Origin: CADEEN01 sp963751775
Lineage (GTDB): Bacteria > Pseudomonadota > Gammaproteobacteria > Burkholderiales > Burkholderiaceae_C
Assembly (NCBI GenBank): GCA_963751775.1
Contig: CAVVVW010000027.1
Coordinates: 1 to 64,000 of the forward strand
DNA: 64,000 nucleotides
Direction: 5' to 3'
A program made the position numbers and the translations under genes. The stretch's first letter is position 1, and each line of letters opens with the position of its first letter. The notes beneath the pieces are model-generated. The model was not told where the DNA came from and did no database searches. It saw only the letters and a program-made list of their open reading frames with translations. Positions 18,885 to 31,187 of this stretch are shown here, piece after piece.

Positions 18885-19947
18885 CTATGCGATGCGCCGC
18901 TCGCTCGTCGCATCGAACAGGTGCGCATCGCCGGGGTGCCATGCCAGCTGCACGACGTCGCCGCTGCGTTGGCCCAGGCGGCCCGGGGCACGCGCGAGCA
19001 GGTGGCCGAGGGCGGTGTCGATCAGCGCGTAGGTTTCCGGCCCGGTCGGCTCGATCATGATGACCTTGCCGCAATATGCCGTGGTCCGCGAGCGTGACGT
19101 TTTCGGGGCGCAGGCCGTAGAGCAGCGACGTGCTGGCCCCAAGGCTGGCGCACTGGGTGTCGTTCAACGGCAACTCAATGCCGCCAGCGCACAGGCCATC
19201 GCCGCTGCGCTCGCAGGCGAACAGGTTCATCGACGGCGAGCCGATGAACTCGGCGACGAACTTGGTGGCGGGACGCTCGTAGATTACCTGCGGCGTGTCG
19301 AGCTGCTCGATGCGGCCGGCGCGCATCACGGCGATGCGGTCGCCGAGCGTCATGGCCTCGACCTGGTCATGCGTGACGTAGATCGTGGTCGTGTGCGTGC
19401 GCTGGTGCAGCAGCTTGATCTCGGCGCGCATCTCGACGCGCAGCTTGGCGTCCAGGTTGGACAGCGGTTCGTCGAACAGGAACAGCTTGGGGTCGCGGGC
19501 CAGCGCACGGCCCATCGCGACGCGTTGGCGCTGGCCGCCGGACAGCGCGCCGGGCTTGCGCTCCAGCAGGTGCTCGATCTGCAGCATCTTGGCGACGCGC
19601 TGCACCGCGGCGTCGCGCTCGGCCTTCGGTATCTTGCGCATTTCGAGCGCAAAGGCGATGTTGCCGGCGACACTCATGTTCGGATACAGCGCGTAGCTCT
19701 GGAACACCATCGCGATATCGCGGTCCTTGCTCGGCACGTTCGTCACGTCGCGGCCACCGATGTGGATGCTGCCGGCGGTGGGCGTGTCCAGCCCGGCCAC
19801 CATGTTCAGCAGCGTCGACTTGCCACAGCCCGAGGAGCCGACCAGGATCACGAATTCGCCGGCTGCGACCTCGAGGTTGATGTCGTCGAGGATCACGATG
19901 TTCTTGCCGTACACCCTGCGGATGTCGCGGATCGAGACAGCTGCCAT
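18885..19947 (-). CDS. Sugar ABC transporter ATP-binding protein, MalK/UgpC family (frameshifted)
   Basis: This ATPase drives the sugar importer encoded upstream. It has Walker A G-S-S-G-C-G-K-S-T at about residue 39, the signature L-S-G-G-Q-R-Q-R-V, Walker B L-F-L-F-D-E-P-L-S-N-L-D, and the H-loop V-T-H-D. The C-terminal OB-type regulatory region (G-L-R-P-E-N-V) marks the MalK/UgpC group. One extra base near 19072 breaks the last 60 residues; the repaired protein has 353 residues. It lies 5 bases after the second permease gene. Confidence 0.92.
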
Positions 19948-19952
19948 CGCTT

Positions 19953-20807
19953 CTAGCCTTTCACCGCGCCGGCCGTCAGCCCGCGCACGAAGTACTTGCC
20001 GGCCACCACGTAGACGAACAGCGTCGGCAGCGCAGCGATCATCGCGGCGGCCATGTCGACGTTGTATTCCTTGACCGAGCTCGATGTATTCGCAAGATTG
20101 TTCAGCCCGACCGTGATCGGCTTGCTGTCGGCGCCCGAGAACACCACGCCGTACAGGAAGTCGTTCCAGATGTTGGTGAACTGCCAGATCAGCGTCACGA
20201 CCAGGATCGGCGTCGACAGCGGCAGCACGATGCGCGTGAAGATGCGCCAGAACCCGGCGCCGTCGAGCATTGCGGCCTTGACCAGTTCGTCGGGCAGGCC
20301 GACGTAGTAATTGCGGAAGAACAACGTGGTGCTCGGGATGCCGGCGATCACATGGACCAGGATCAGGCCCCAGATCGAGCTGGCGATGCCGAGCCAGCCG
20401 AGTACCTGGCTCATCGGCAGCAGCACGACCTGCATCGGCATGAAGACGCCGAACAACAGCATCGCGAACAGGGTCTCGCTGCCGGGGAAGCGCCACTTGG
20501 CGAGCACGTAGCCGTTGAGCGAGCCGATGGTGGTGGAAACCGCCACCGCCGGCAGCACCATCAGGATCGAGTTGACGAAGAACGGCCTCAGGCCGCCGCA
20601 GTCGATGCCGGTGCAGGCGCTGCTCCAGGCCTTGGCCCACGAGGCAAGGTTCGGGTTGCTGGGCAGCGACAGCAGGTTGCCTTCGCGCACCTGCTGCATG
20701 TCCTTCAGCGAGGTGACGACCATCACGTAAAGGGGGGTCAGGAACCAGGCCGCGAACAGCAGCAGCGCCGCCCACAGCAGCAGTCGATGGGTGGCGAGCC
20801 GCTTCAC
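19953..20807 (-). CDS. Sugar ABC transporter permease (MalG/GtsC type)
   Basis: This 284-residue inner-membrane permease has six predicted helices and the EAA loop near V-K-A-A-M-L-D-G-A-G-F-W-R-I-F that contacts the ATPase. An insert with two cysteines (A-C-T-G-I-D-C-G-G) in the first periplasmic loop is typical of the glucose/mannose GtsC subgroup. The GTG at 20805-20807 overlaps the TGA of the partner permease (GTGA), so the two subunits are made together. Confidence 0.9.
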   Translation of the reverse strand: MKRLATHRLLLWAALLLFAAWFLTPLYVMVVTSLKDMQQVREGNLLSLPSNPNLASWAKAWSSACTGIDCGGLRPFFVNSILMVLPAVAVSTTIGSLNGYVLAKWRFPGSETLFAMLLFGVFMPMQVVLLPMSQVLGWLGIASSIWGLILVHVIAGIPSTTLFFRNYYVGLPDELVKAAMLDGAGFWRIFTRIVLPLSTPILVVTLIWQFTNIWNDFLYGVVFSGADSKPITVGLNNLANTSSSVKEYNVDMAAAMIAALPTLFVYVVAGKYFVRGLTAGAVKG

Positions 20808-21665
20808 TTCTTCACCCGCAACTCGGAGTAGAGGTAAGGCACGACGATGGCGGCGACCAGGGCCAGCATCACCGTGGCGCTGGCGGCACCGAGGCCGATC
20901 TGGCCGCGCGAAAACGCCATCGCGTACATGAAGGTCGCCGGCAGATCGGTCGCGAAAGCCAGGGCCGCCGGCAGTGAGCGCCATCACCAGGTCGAAGCTC
21001 TTGATGGCCAGATGCGAGACCACCATCAGCGTCGAGAAGAACACCGGCCGCAGGCTCGGAATCAGGATGCGCCAGTAGATGCGCGGCAGGCTCGCGCCAT
21101 CGACCTGTGCGGCCTTGACGATGCTGTCGTCGATGCCGCGCAGGCCGGCCAGGAACAGTGCCATCACGAAACCGGCGCTTTGCCAGACGCCGGCGATCGC
21201 GATGCAGTAGATCGCCTTGTCGGGGTCGACCAGCCAGTCGAACGTGAAGCTCTCGAAGCCCCACTGTCGCACCAGGTGCTCGATGCCCAGGCCGGGGTTG
21301 AGGATCCACTTCCACGCCGTGCCGGTGACGATGAAGCTCAGCGCCATCGGATACAGGTAGATCGTTCGCAGCACGCCTTCGGCGCGGATCTTCTGGTCGA
21401 GCAGGATGGCCAGCAGCAGGCCGATGGCCATCGCGCCGCCGACGAACAGGGTGCCGAAGACGGCCATGTTCGACAGCGCGACGCGAAAGCGCTCGCTGTC
21501 GTACAGGTTGACGTATTGCTGGAAGCCGGCGAATTCGTAGTTCGGCAACAGCCGCGACGCCGACAGCGACAGGTAACCGTTCCAGGCGATCAGGCCATAG
21601 ATGAACAGCAGCGCCAGCACGAAGCTGGGCGCCACGACCAGCTTCGGCAGCCACGAAGCGCGCAC
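20804..21665 (-). CDS. Sugar ABC transporter permease (MalF/GtsB type, frameshifted)
   Basis: This is the other membrane subunit of the importer, about 286 residues with six helices after removal of one extra base near 20952 (restoring G-P-G-F-A-T-D-L-P). The EAA-type loop is I-V-K-A-A-Q-V-D-G-A-S-L-P-R-I-Y. The likely start is GTG at 21665, 14 bases beyond the end of the binding-protein gene. A polar order of binding protein, two permeases and ATPase is the standard carbohydrate-uptake-1 operon. Confidence 0.88.
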
Positions 21666-21679
21666 CGTCGCGCCCTGGG

Positions 21680-22936
21680 CTACTTCGTCTTCGCCGCGGC
21701 CGCCAGCTTGGCCATCGCGTCCTTGGCGCTCATCTTGTCGGCATTCCAGAACTGGCTGACCACGTCCTTGATCGCGCCTTCGGCTGCCGACGGCACGGCC
21801 ATGCCGTGGGCAATGCTGGGCACCAGGGTGCCGCTCTTGGCGTCGGCGACGAAGTCCTTGGCCGACAGCTTGGCGCAATCGTCGAACTTGTCCATCTTCA
21901 TGCCCAGGCGCACCGGAATCGAACCCTTGTTGAGGTTGAACACTTCCTGGAACTCGGTGCCCATGATCGCGGCAGCCAGGTCGTTCTGCGCCTTCACGTT
22001 GGCTTCGTTCTTCAACTTGAACATCGCAAACGAATCGACGTTGAACGTGAACGCCGCGGCGGTGCCCGGCGCGGCCACGCACGCAAAGTCCTTGCCGGGT
22101 ACCTTGCCGGCGGCAATGAACTCGCCCTTGGCCCAGTCGCCCATCAGCTGCATGCCGGCCTCGCCCTTGATGACCATCGCGGTGGCCAGGTTCCAGTCGC
22201 GGCCGTTGGCGTTCTTGTCGGTGTAGTCCTTGATGCGCTTGAAGGTCGTCAGCACCTTCTCCATCGTCGGGCTCGACAGCGAAGCCGGATCGAGTTGCAC
22301 CAGCGCCTTCTTGTAGAACTCGGCGCCACCGACGCCCAGCGCGACGCTCTCGAAGGTGGTGAAGTCCTGCCAGTTCTGGCCGCCATGCGCGACCGGAATC
22401 ACACCGGCCTTCTTCAGGGCCTCGGCCGCGACGAAGAACTCGTCCCAGGTCGTCGGCAGCTTGGCGCCGGCCTTGCTGAACGCGGCCGGGCTGGCCCACA
22501 GCCAGTTGACGCGGTGCACGTTGACCGGCACCGCGATGTAATGGCCCCCACTTTTCATAATGTCGGAGACGGCCTTGGGCAGCAGTTCGTCCCATTTCTC
22601 GGCCTTGGCCACGCCGTCCATGTTGGCCAGCACGCCTTCGCTGGCCCATTCCTGCAGCGACGGGCCCTTGATCTGCGCCGCCGCCGGCGCGTTGCCCGAG
22701 ACGACGCGCGACTTCAGCACCGTCATCGCGGCGTCACCGCCGCCGCCCGCCACGGCAAAGTCCTTCCAGGTGTGGCCCTTGGCCTGCATCGACGCCTTCA
22801 GCGCCGCCGCGGCCTTGGCCTCGCCGCCGCTGGTCCACCAGTGCAGGACTTCGAGTTCCCCGGCGCGCGCCGGGGAGCATGCCAAGGCCACCGCGGCAGC
22901 AACGAGACCGAGTGAAGTGGAAAGAATTCGTTGCAT
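21680..22936 (-). CDS. Sugar-binding periplasmic protein, glucose/mannose type
   Basis: This 418-residue protein begins with a signal peptide ending A-R-A-G. The mature N-terminus L-E-V-L-H-W-W-T-S-G-G-E-A is the hallmark of GtsA/GltB glucose- and mannose-binding proteins. Further features include G-H-T-W-K-D-F, G-Q-N-W-Q-D-F, and Q-L-M-G-D-W-A-K-G-E. It is the first gene of the importer operon, so it captures the sugar and delivers it to the two permeases. The operon carries no local regulator or kinase. Confidence 0.9.
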   Translation of the reverse strand: MQRILSTSLGLVAAAVALACSPARAGELEVLHWWTSGGEAKAAAALKASMQAKGHTWKDFAVAGGGGDAAMTVLKSRVVSGNAPAAAQIKGPSLQEWASEGVLANMDGVAKAEKWDELLPKAVSDIMKSGGHYIAVPVNVHRVNWLWASPAAFSKAGAKLPTTWDEFFVAAEALKKAGVIPVAHGGQNWQDFTTFESVALGVGGAEFYKKALVQLDPASLSSPTMEKVLTTFKRIKDYTDKNANGRDWNLATAMVIKGEAGMQLMGDWAKGEFIAAGKVPGKDFACVAAPGTAAAFTFNVDSFAMFKLKNEANVKAQNDLAAAIMGTEFQEVFNLNKGSIPVRLGMKMDKFDDCAKLSAKDFVADAKSGTLVPSIAHGMAVPSAAEGAIKDVVSQFWNADKMSAKDAMAKLAAAAKTK

Positions 22937-23028
22937 GGCAGGACTCCAGATGCGCCGGCTGTCGGCCCAGTCACTGTGCCGGTGCGCGGCCTTGCACGCA
23001 ATCTAGCGTTTCCCCGCGGGGACGGGAC
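22937..23028 (-). promoter_or_regulatory. Sugar transporter promoter region with a perfect palindrome
   Basis: Between the sdaA stop and the binding-protein ATG lie a weak -10-like box TAGATT (23005-23000 on the minus strand) and the 12-base palindrome TCCCCGCGGGGA at 23011-23022, just upstream of it. The palindrome has no T-run, so it could be an operator or a weak end to the sdaA transcript. The site is inferred from sequence only. Confidence 0.3.
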
Positions 23029-24420
23029 TCAACACTCGACGATATTCACCGCCAGGCCGCCGCGCGCCGTTTCCTTGTACTTGGTCTGCATGTCGGCGCC
23101 GGTTTCGCGCATGGTCTTGATGACCTGGTCGAGCGAGACATGGTGTGTGCCATCGCCTCTGAGCGCCATGCGCGCCGCGTTGATGGCCTTGACCGAGGCA
23201 ATGGCGTTGCGTTCGATGCACGGGATCTGAACCAGTCCGCCGACCGGGTCGCAGGTCAGCCCCAGGTGGTGCTCCATGCCGATCTCGGCGGCATTCTCGA
23301 CCTGCTCGGTGCTGCCGCCGGTCACGGCGCACAGTGCACCGGCGGCCATCGAACAGGCCACGCCGACCTCGCCCTGGCAGCCGACCTCGGCGCCGCTGAT
23401 GCTGGCGTTTTCCTTGTACAGGATGCCGATCGCCGCGGCGGTGAGCAGGAAGTCGATCACGCCCTGATCGTTGCTGCCGTGGACGAAACGCGTGTAGTAG
23501 TGCAGGACGGCGGGAATGATGCCGGCCGCGCCGTTGGTGGGCGCCGTCACGACGCGGCCGCCGGCGGCGTTTTCCTCGTTGACGGCGAGCGCATACAGGT
23601 TGACCCAGTCCATCACCTGCAACGGGTCGCGCAGCGCTGCCTCGGGGTTGGCCGTCAGGTCGCGATACAACGGTGCGGCGCGCCGTCGCACCTTGAAGCC
23701 ACCGGGCAGCACGCCGTCGGTCCTGCAGCCGCGTGCCACGCAGTCCTGCATCACGGCCCAGATGCGCAGCAGGCCGGCGTCGATGTCGGCGTCGCTGCGC
23801 CAGTGGTGTTCGTTTTCGCGCATCAACTTCGCGATCGACAAGCCGGTGTCGATGCTCAGCCGCAACAAGTCGTCGCCGCTGTGGAACGGGTGCGCGAGCA
23901 CGGTGGTGTCGGGGGCGATCACCTTCTGCCTGGAGCCGTCGGCGGCGACCTCGTCGCTGACGACGAAGCCGCCGCCGACCGAGTAGTAGCAGCGGTTGGC
24001 GAGTTCGCGGCCGGCCGCATCGAAGGCGATGAAGCGCATGCCGTTGGCGTGGAACGGCAGCGTTTCGCGGCGGTGGAAGATCAGATCAGCGGCTTCGTCG
24101 AAGGCGACCTCGTGGCCGCCATGCAGGCGCAGGCGGCGCGCTTTGCGCATGGCGTCGAGCAGCGCCGGGATGGCCTCGATGTCGACACTGTCGGGCTCAT
24201 GCCCGGCCAGCCCGAGCAGCACCGCCTTGTCGCTGCCGTGGCCCTTGCCGGTGGCGCCGAGCGAGCCGTACAACTGCGACTGCACGCGCGCCGTGGCGGT
24301 CAGACGACCGTCGTGCTCCAGGCGCAGCGTGAACAGCCGCGCCGCGCGCATCGGCCCCACGGTGTGCGAACTGCTCGGGCCGATGCCGATCTTGAACAGA
24401 TCGAAGACCGAGACCGCCAT
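23029..24420 (-). CDS. sdaA: L-serine ammonia-lyase (4Fe-4S type)
   Basis: The enzyme deaminates L-serine to pyruvate and ammonia. The 463-residue single-chain form contains the N-terminal S-S-S-H-T-V-G-P-M substrate motif, then the catalytic domain with the conserved cysteines of the oxygen-sensitive iron-sulfur cluster (G-C-Q-G-E-V-G-V-A-C-S and L-T-C-D-P-V-G-G). The ATG at 24420 gives the family start M-A-V-S-V-F-D-L-F. It lies downstream of gcvP on the same strand, separated by a repeat, so serine made from glycine could be passed to pyruvate. Confidence 0.96.
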   Translation of the reverse strand: MAVSVFDLFKIGIGPSSSHTVGPMRAARLFTLRLEHDGRLTATARVQSQLYGSLGATGKGHGSDKAVLLGLAGHEPDSVDIEAIPALLDAMRKARRLRLHGGHEVAFDEAADLIFHRRETLPFHANGMRFIAFDAAGRELANRCYYSVGGGFVVSDEVAADGSRQKVIAPDTTVLAHPFHSGDDLLRLSIDTGLSIAKLMRENEHHWRSDADIDAGLLRIWAVMQDCVARGCRTDGVLPGGFKVRRRAAPLYRDLTANPEAALRDPLQVMDWVNLYALAVNEENAAGGRVVTAPTNGAAGIIPAVLHYYTRFVHGSNDQGVIDFLLTAAAIGILYKENASISGAEVGCQGEVGVACSMAAGALCAVTGGSTEQVENAAEIGMEHHLGLTCDPVGGLVQIPCIERNAIASVKAINAARMALRGDGTHHVSLDQVIKTMRETGADMQTKYKETARGGLAVNIVEC

Positions 24421-24535
24421 CAGGCACGTTCTCGGGCCAGCGCCGGGCCGCCCCAAGCGGCCCGAGCTCCCAAGGGCCACGCAGGGGCCCATCGAGGGCC
24501 CTGGGGGCGCGGGCGAAGCGAGCTTGGGGCCGTCA
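24421..24535. repeat. Diverged copy of the palindromic extragenic repeat
   Basis: Read on the minus strand, this spacer shares two blocks with the repeat at 5894-6041: an agctcgcttcg block just after the gcvP stop, and a block containing gggagctcgggccgct and cggcccggcgc near sdaA. About 30 extra bases with their own GC-rich hairpins (GGGCCCTCGATGGGCCC) separate the blocks. Like the other copy, it occupies the gap between two same-strand genes. Confidence 0.6.
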
Positions 24536-24537
24536 TG

Positions 24538-27448
<2,911 letters not shown>

Positions 27449-27476
27449 GGAGCGACCTTCGGGGCGGGGAAGTGGA

Positions 27477-27851
27477 TCAGAGCGTCTTGAGCAGCGCGTC
27501 GTAGCCCGGCGGGTCGAGCAACTGGTCGAACTGCTCCATGTGCGTGACATGGACCTTGAAGAACCAGCCGTTGCCCATCGGGTCGCTGTTGGCCAGCGCC
27601 GGGTCGGCGCGCAGGCTTTCGTTGACTTCGACCACCTCGCCCTCGACCGGCATGTAGATGTCGGCCGCGGCCTTGACCGATTCGACGACGCCGACCGCGT
27701 CGCCCTTCTTGTAGGTCTGGCCGACCGTGGGCAACTCGACGAAGACCACGTCGCCGAGCGCGTCCTGCGCATGCAGCGTGATGCCGACGACGGCGGCTTC
27801 GTGGTCTTCGATGTTGATCCACTCGTGGTCGGGGGTAAACATGGTCGTCAT
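27477..27851 (-). CDS. gcvH: Glycine cleavage system H protein
   Basis: H-protein is the lipoylated shuttle between the P-, T- and L-proteins. The 124-residue sequence is intact, with the lipoyl-lysine motif G-V-V-E-S-V-K-A-A-A-D at about residue 61 and the start M-T-T-M-F-T-P-D-H-E-W. It lies between gcvT and gcvP. The upstream frame reads through from gcvT only because gcvT contains an extra base, so there is no genuine T-H fusion. Confidence 0.97.
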   Translation of the reverse strand: MTTMFTPDHEWINIEDHEAAVVGITLHAQDALGDVVFVELPTVGQTYKKGDAVGVVESVKAAADIYMPVEGEVVEVNESLRADPALANSDPMGNGWFFKVHVTHMEQFDQLLDPPGYDALLKTL

Positions 27852-27889
27852 CGGTGTTCTCCTCGTTGGGTCGGGGTGATGTGAGTTGT

Positions 27890-29003
27890 CTAGCGTACGT
27901 AGCCGGGTGGCACGAAGGGCAGGGCGGTCACACGCATCGGCAGGCGCTTGCCGCGAACCTCGGCGTAGACCTCGTGGTTGATGATGGCGTGATTGGCGGC
28001 CAGGTAGGCCATGGCGATCGGCTTGGTTGACGGTGGGCGCCAGCGTGCCGCTCGTCACATGGCCCAGCTTGTGCCCATGCGCATCGACCAGCACCGCGCC
28101 CTCGCGCACGGGAATGCGCTCCAGGCCTTGCAGACCCACGCGCTTGATCTGCACGCCGGTGCTCAGCTGACCGGCAATCTTGTCCGCGCCCGGGTAATGG
28201 CCGGCGCGCGCGCCGCCGGGCCGCCGCACCTTCTGGATCGCCCAGGTCAGGCCGGCTTCGACCGGCGTGGTCTGTTCGTTGATGTCGTGGCCATACAGGC
28301 ACAGGCCGGCCTCCAGGCGCAGCGTGTCGCGCGCGCCGAGCCCGGCGGGCTTGACCTCGGGTTGCGCCAGCAGGGCCCTGGCCAGCGCCACCGCGGCCTC
28401 GTCCGGCACCGAGATCTCGAAGCCGTCTTCGCCGGTGTAGCCGCTGCGCGTGACGAAACACTCGGCGCCGGCCAGCGAGAACGTGTCACCGGTCATGAAG
28501 GTGAGCTTCGAGACGCCGTCGGCCAGCCGCGCCAGTGCCTTGACCGCCTTCTGCCCCTGCAGCGCCAGCAGCGCGCGCTCGGGCATCGGCACCACCTGGC
28601 AGCGGTGGCCGAGGTGCGTGACCAGGTGCTTGGTGTCGGCGGCCTTGCAGGCGGCATTGACGACGACGAACAAGTCGTCCTTGCGCCGCGCGATCATCAG
28701 GTCGTCGAGGATGCCACCGGCCGCGTTGGTGAACAGGGCGTAGCGCTGCTTGCCCACCGGCAGGTCGATCACGTCGACCGGTACCAGCGATTCGAGCGCC
28801 GTCGCCGCGTCGCTGCCGACCAGCCGCAACTGGCCCATGTGCGAGACGTCGAACAGTGCCGCCGATTCACGGCACTGCCGGTGCTCCGCAATGATGCCGC
28901 CGGGATAGTTGACCGGCATCGCATAGCCGGCGAACGGCACCATCTTGGCACCCAGTTCGAGGTGCAGGTCGTGCAACGGCGTGCGCAAGAGGTCAGCGGA
29001 CAT
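27890..29003 (-). CDS. gcvT: Aminomethyltransferase, T-protein (frameshifted)
   Basis: T-protein releases ammonia and passes the one-carbon unit to tetrahydrofolate. The repaired product has 370 residues. Visible motifs are M-V-P-F-A-G-Y-A-M-P-V-N-Y near the start, F-D-V-S-H-M-G-Q (folate-binding aspartate), and R-S-G-Y-T-G-E-D-G-F-E-I. One extra T near 28025 breaks the last 40 residues; removing it gives P-I-A-M-A-Y and a TAG at 27890. It is the first gene after the tandem glycine riboswitch. Confidence 0.96.
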
Positions 29004-29067
29004 GACGGATTCTCCCGAGGGCTGCGGCGTCGCCACACTGTAAGTGCAGTGGCGATCAGTAGGCCCT

Positions 29068-29296
29068 CGCTGTCCGCTTTACCTGAGAGATTGGCGGCGT
29101 CGCCCTTCGAGCGATCGGCCGCTTGCCCCTTCGGTGGGCTGCCAGTCAGCGCAGCCTCTCTCCAGTGAGGTCACGCCTGCCATTCGGCAGGCGTTTGCCA
29201 GTCCTTTTGCCTGAGCGTTAGACCGCGGCTTGCTGCACCGCGGCTTCGCCTTCGGCGGCCCGCTGACCCTTGCAAAGATCGGCGGACTCTCTCCTG
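29068..29296 (-). ncRNA. Tandem glycine riboswitch
   Basis: Two adjacent glycine aptamers are readable on the minus strand. The first (29294-29199) opens with GGAGAGAGTCC, has the GCCGAAGG-type core, and closes with CTCAGGCAAAAGGACT. The second (29165-29068) opens CTGGAGAGAGGC, contains CACCGAAGGGGCAAGC, and closes CTCAGGTAAAGCGGACAG. Both carry the hallmark paired GGAGAG...CTCAGG elements. It lies 65 bases upstream of gcvT, the standard position, and is expected to turn the operon on when glycine is plentiful. Confidence 0.96.
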
Positions 29297-29384
29297 GCGG
29301 GCGGCAGTGTAGCAGCGCGTGCCGGCGGGACTTCGCACTGGCGGTGCCCCGGCGTGATCGGCGACAAGGCGCTGTGCGCGACGT
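29297..29384 (-). promoter_or_regulatory. Probable gcv operon promoter region
   Basis: This spacer between the etfD stop and the first aptamer contains TACACT (29311-29306 on the minus strand), placed so that transcription would begin almost exactly at the first aptamer. No convincing -35 box is visible, so the element is tentative. Confidence 0.35.
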
Positions 29385-31074
29385 TCACATCCCGGCGTAA
29401 TTCGGGCCGCCGCCGCCCTCGGGCGTGACCCAGACGATGTTCTGCGTCGGATCCTTGATGTCGCAGGTCTTGCAGTGCACGCAGTTCTGTGCATTGATCT
29501 GCAGGCGGTCGCCGCCGTCGTCGGTCTTCACGAACTCGTAGACGCCCGCCGGGCAGTAGCGGCCCTCGGGGCCGGCGTACTTGGCCAGATTGACCGCCAC
29601 CGGGACGTTGGCGTCGATCAACGTCAGGTGCGACGGCTGGTTCTCCTCGTGGTTGGTGTTGCTGATGAAGACCGACGACAGGCGGTCGAACGTGATCACG
29701 CCGTCGGGCTTGGGGTAGTCGATCTGCGCGCATTCGGCCGCGGGCTTCAGGCGCACGTGGTCGGGCAGGTCGCGGTGCAGCGTCCAGGGTGGGCTCTTGA
29801 TGCCGAGCCTGGGCAGCAACCAATGTTCGATCGCGGTCATCAAGGCGCCGACCAGGCTGCCCCACTTGAACCACTGCTTGAAGTTGCGCGCGGCGTTCAA
29901 CTCGGCCCACAGCCAACTGGCGCGGAAGGCTTCCGGGTAGGTCGAGAGTTCGTCGTGGCGGCGGTCCTGCTTGACGACAGCTTCGTACAGGGCCTCGGCA
30001 CACAACATGCCGGATTTCATCGCCGCATGGCTGCCTTTGATGCGCGCGGCGTTGAGCGTTCCGGCATCGCAGCCGATCAGCGCGCCGCCGGGGAACACCA
30101 GCTTGGGCAGGCTCAGCAGGCCGCCGGCAGTGATGGCGCGTGCGCCGTAGCCGATGCGCTTGCCGCCCTCGATGTGCGCGCGAATCGACGGGTGCGTCTT
30201 CCAGCGCTGCATTTCCTCGAACGGCGACAACCATGGATTGCGGTAGTCCAGGCCGGTGACCAGGCCCAGCGTGACGCGGTTGCCCTCCAGGTGGTAGAGG
30301 AAGCCGCCGCCATAGGTGCGGCTGTCCATCGGCCAACCCGCGGTGTGCACGACCAGGCCCGGCCGGGCCTTGGCGGGGTCGATCTCCCACAACTCCTTGA
30401 TGCCGAGCGCGTAGCTCTGCGGGTCGCGGCCGCCGTCGAGCCGGTAGCGCGCAATGACCTGCTTGCCCAGGTGGCCACGGGCGCCTTCGGCGAACACCGT
30501 GTAGCGGCCGTGCAGTTCCATGCCGAGTTGGAAGCCCTCGTGCGGCTGCGCCGTCCTTGCCGATGCCGACGTTGCCGGTGGCCACGCCCTTGACGCTGCC
30601 ATCGGTGCCGAACAGCACCTCGGCCGCGGCGAAGCCCGGAAAGATCTCGACCCCCAGCGCCTCGGCCTGTTCCGCAAGCCACTTGGTCACTGCGCCGAGG
30701 CTGACGATGTAGTTGCCGCCGTTGTGCAGGCAGTCGGGGACGAGGAAACCGGGCGTGCGCCAGGCCTTGTGTTTGCCCAGCCAGAGCACCTCGTCGGCCT
30801 CGACGCGCTGATTGAGCGGCGCGCCACGCGCGCGCCAGTCGATGAACAGTTCGGCCATCGCGCGCGGGTCCATCACCGCACCCGACAGCGTGTGGGCGCC
30901 GGGCTCGGATCCCTTTTCCAGCACGACGACCGAAATCTCCTTGCCTTCGAACGCGGCCAGCTGCTTCAGCCGGATCGCGCAGGCCAGGCCCGCGGGCCCC
31001 GCGCCGACGATGACCGCGTCATATTCCATGGCTTCACGCGGTCCGTACTGGGCGAGGATTTCCTGTGGTGTCAT
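29385..31074 (-). CDS. Electron-transfer flavoprotein:ubiquinone oxidoreductase (frameshifted)
   Basis: This membrane-associated enzyme passes electrons from ETF (fatty-acid and amino-acid oxidation) to ubiquinone. The repaired chain of 562 residues has an N-terminal FAD motif V-I-V-G-A-G-P-A-G-L-A, a quinone/FAD middle domain, and a C-terminal 4Fe-4S domain with C-P-A-G-V-Y-E-F and C-V-H-C-K-T-C-D-I-K-D-P. One extra base near 30549 breaks it at about residue 175. No etfA/etfB are adjacent. It is divergent from the SDR gene, with 113 bases between. Confidence 0.95.
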
Positions 31075-31187
31075 GGCAGCCTGGGGCAGTCGACGAACGC
31101 GACGATTCTATGGGCGCGTGATATCGTGAAGCGCACAGCCGCCGCGCACCATGGCGCAAGCTGCGGATGGCATCGAAGGGGAATTGG

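Noticed and set aside
27477..29036. Continuous frame suggesting a GcvT-GcvH fusion protein
   Set aside because: The join depends on one extra T near 28025. Removing it gives a normal GcvT stop at 27890 and a separate GcvH with its own start.
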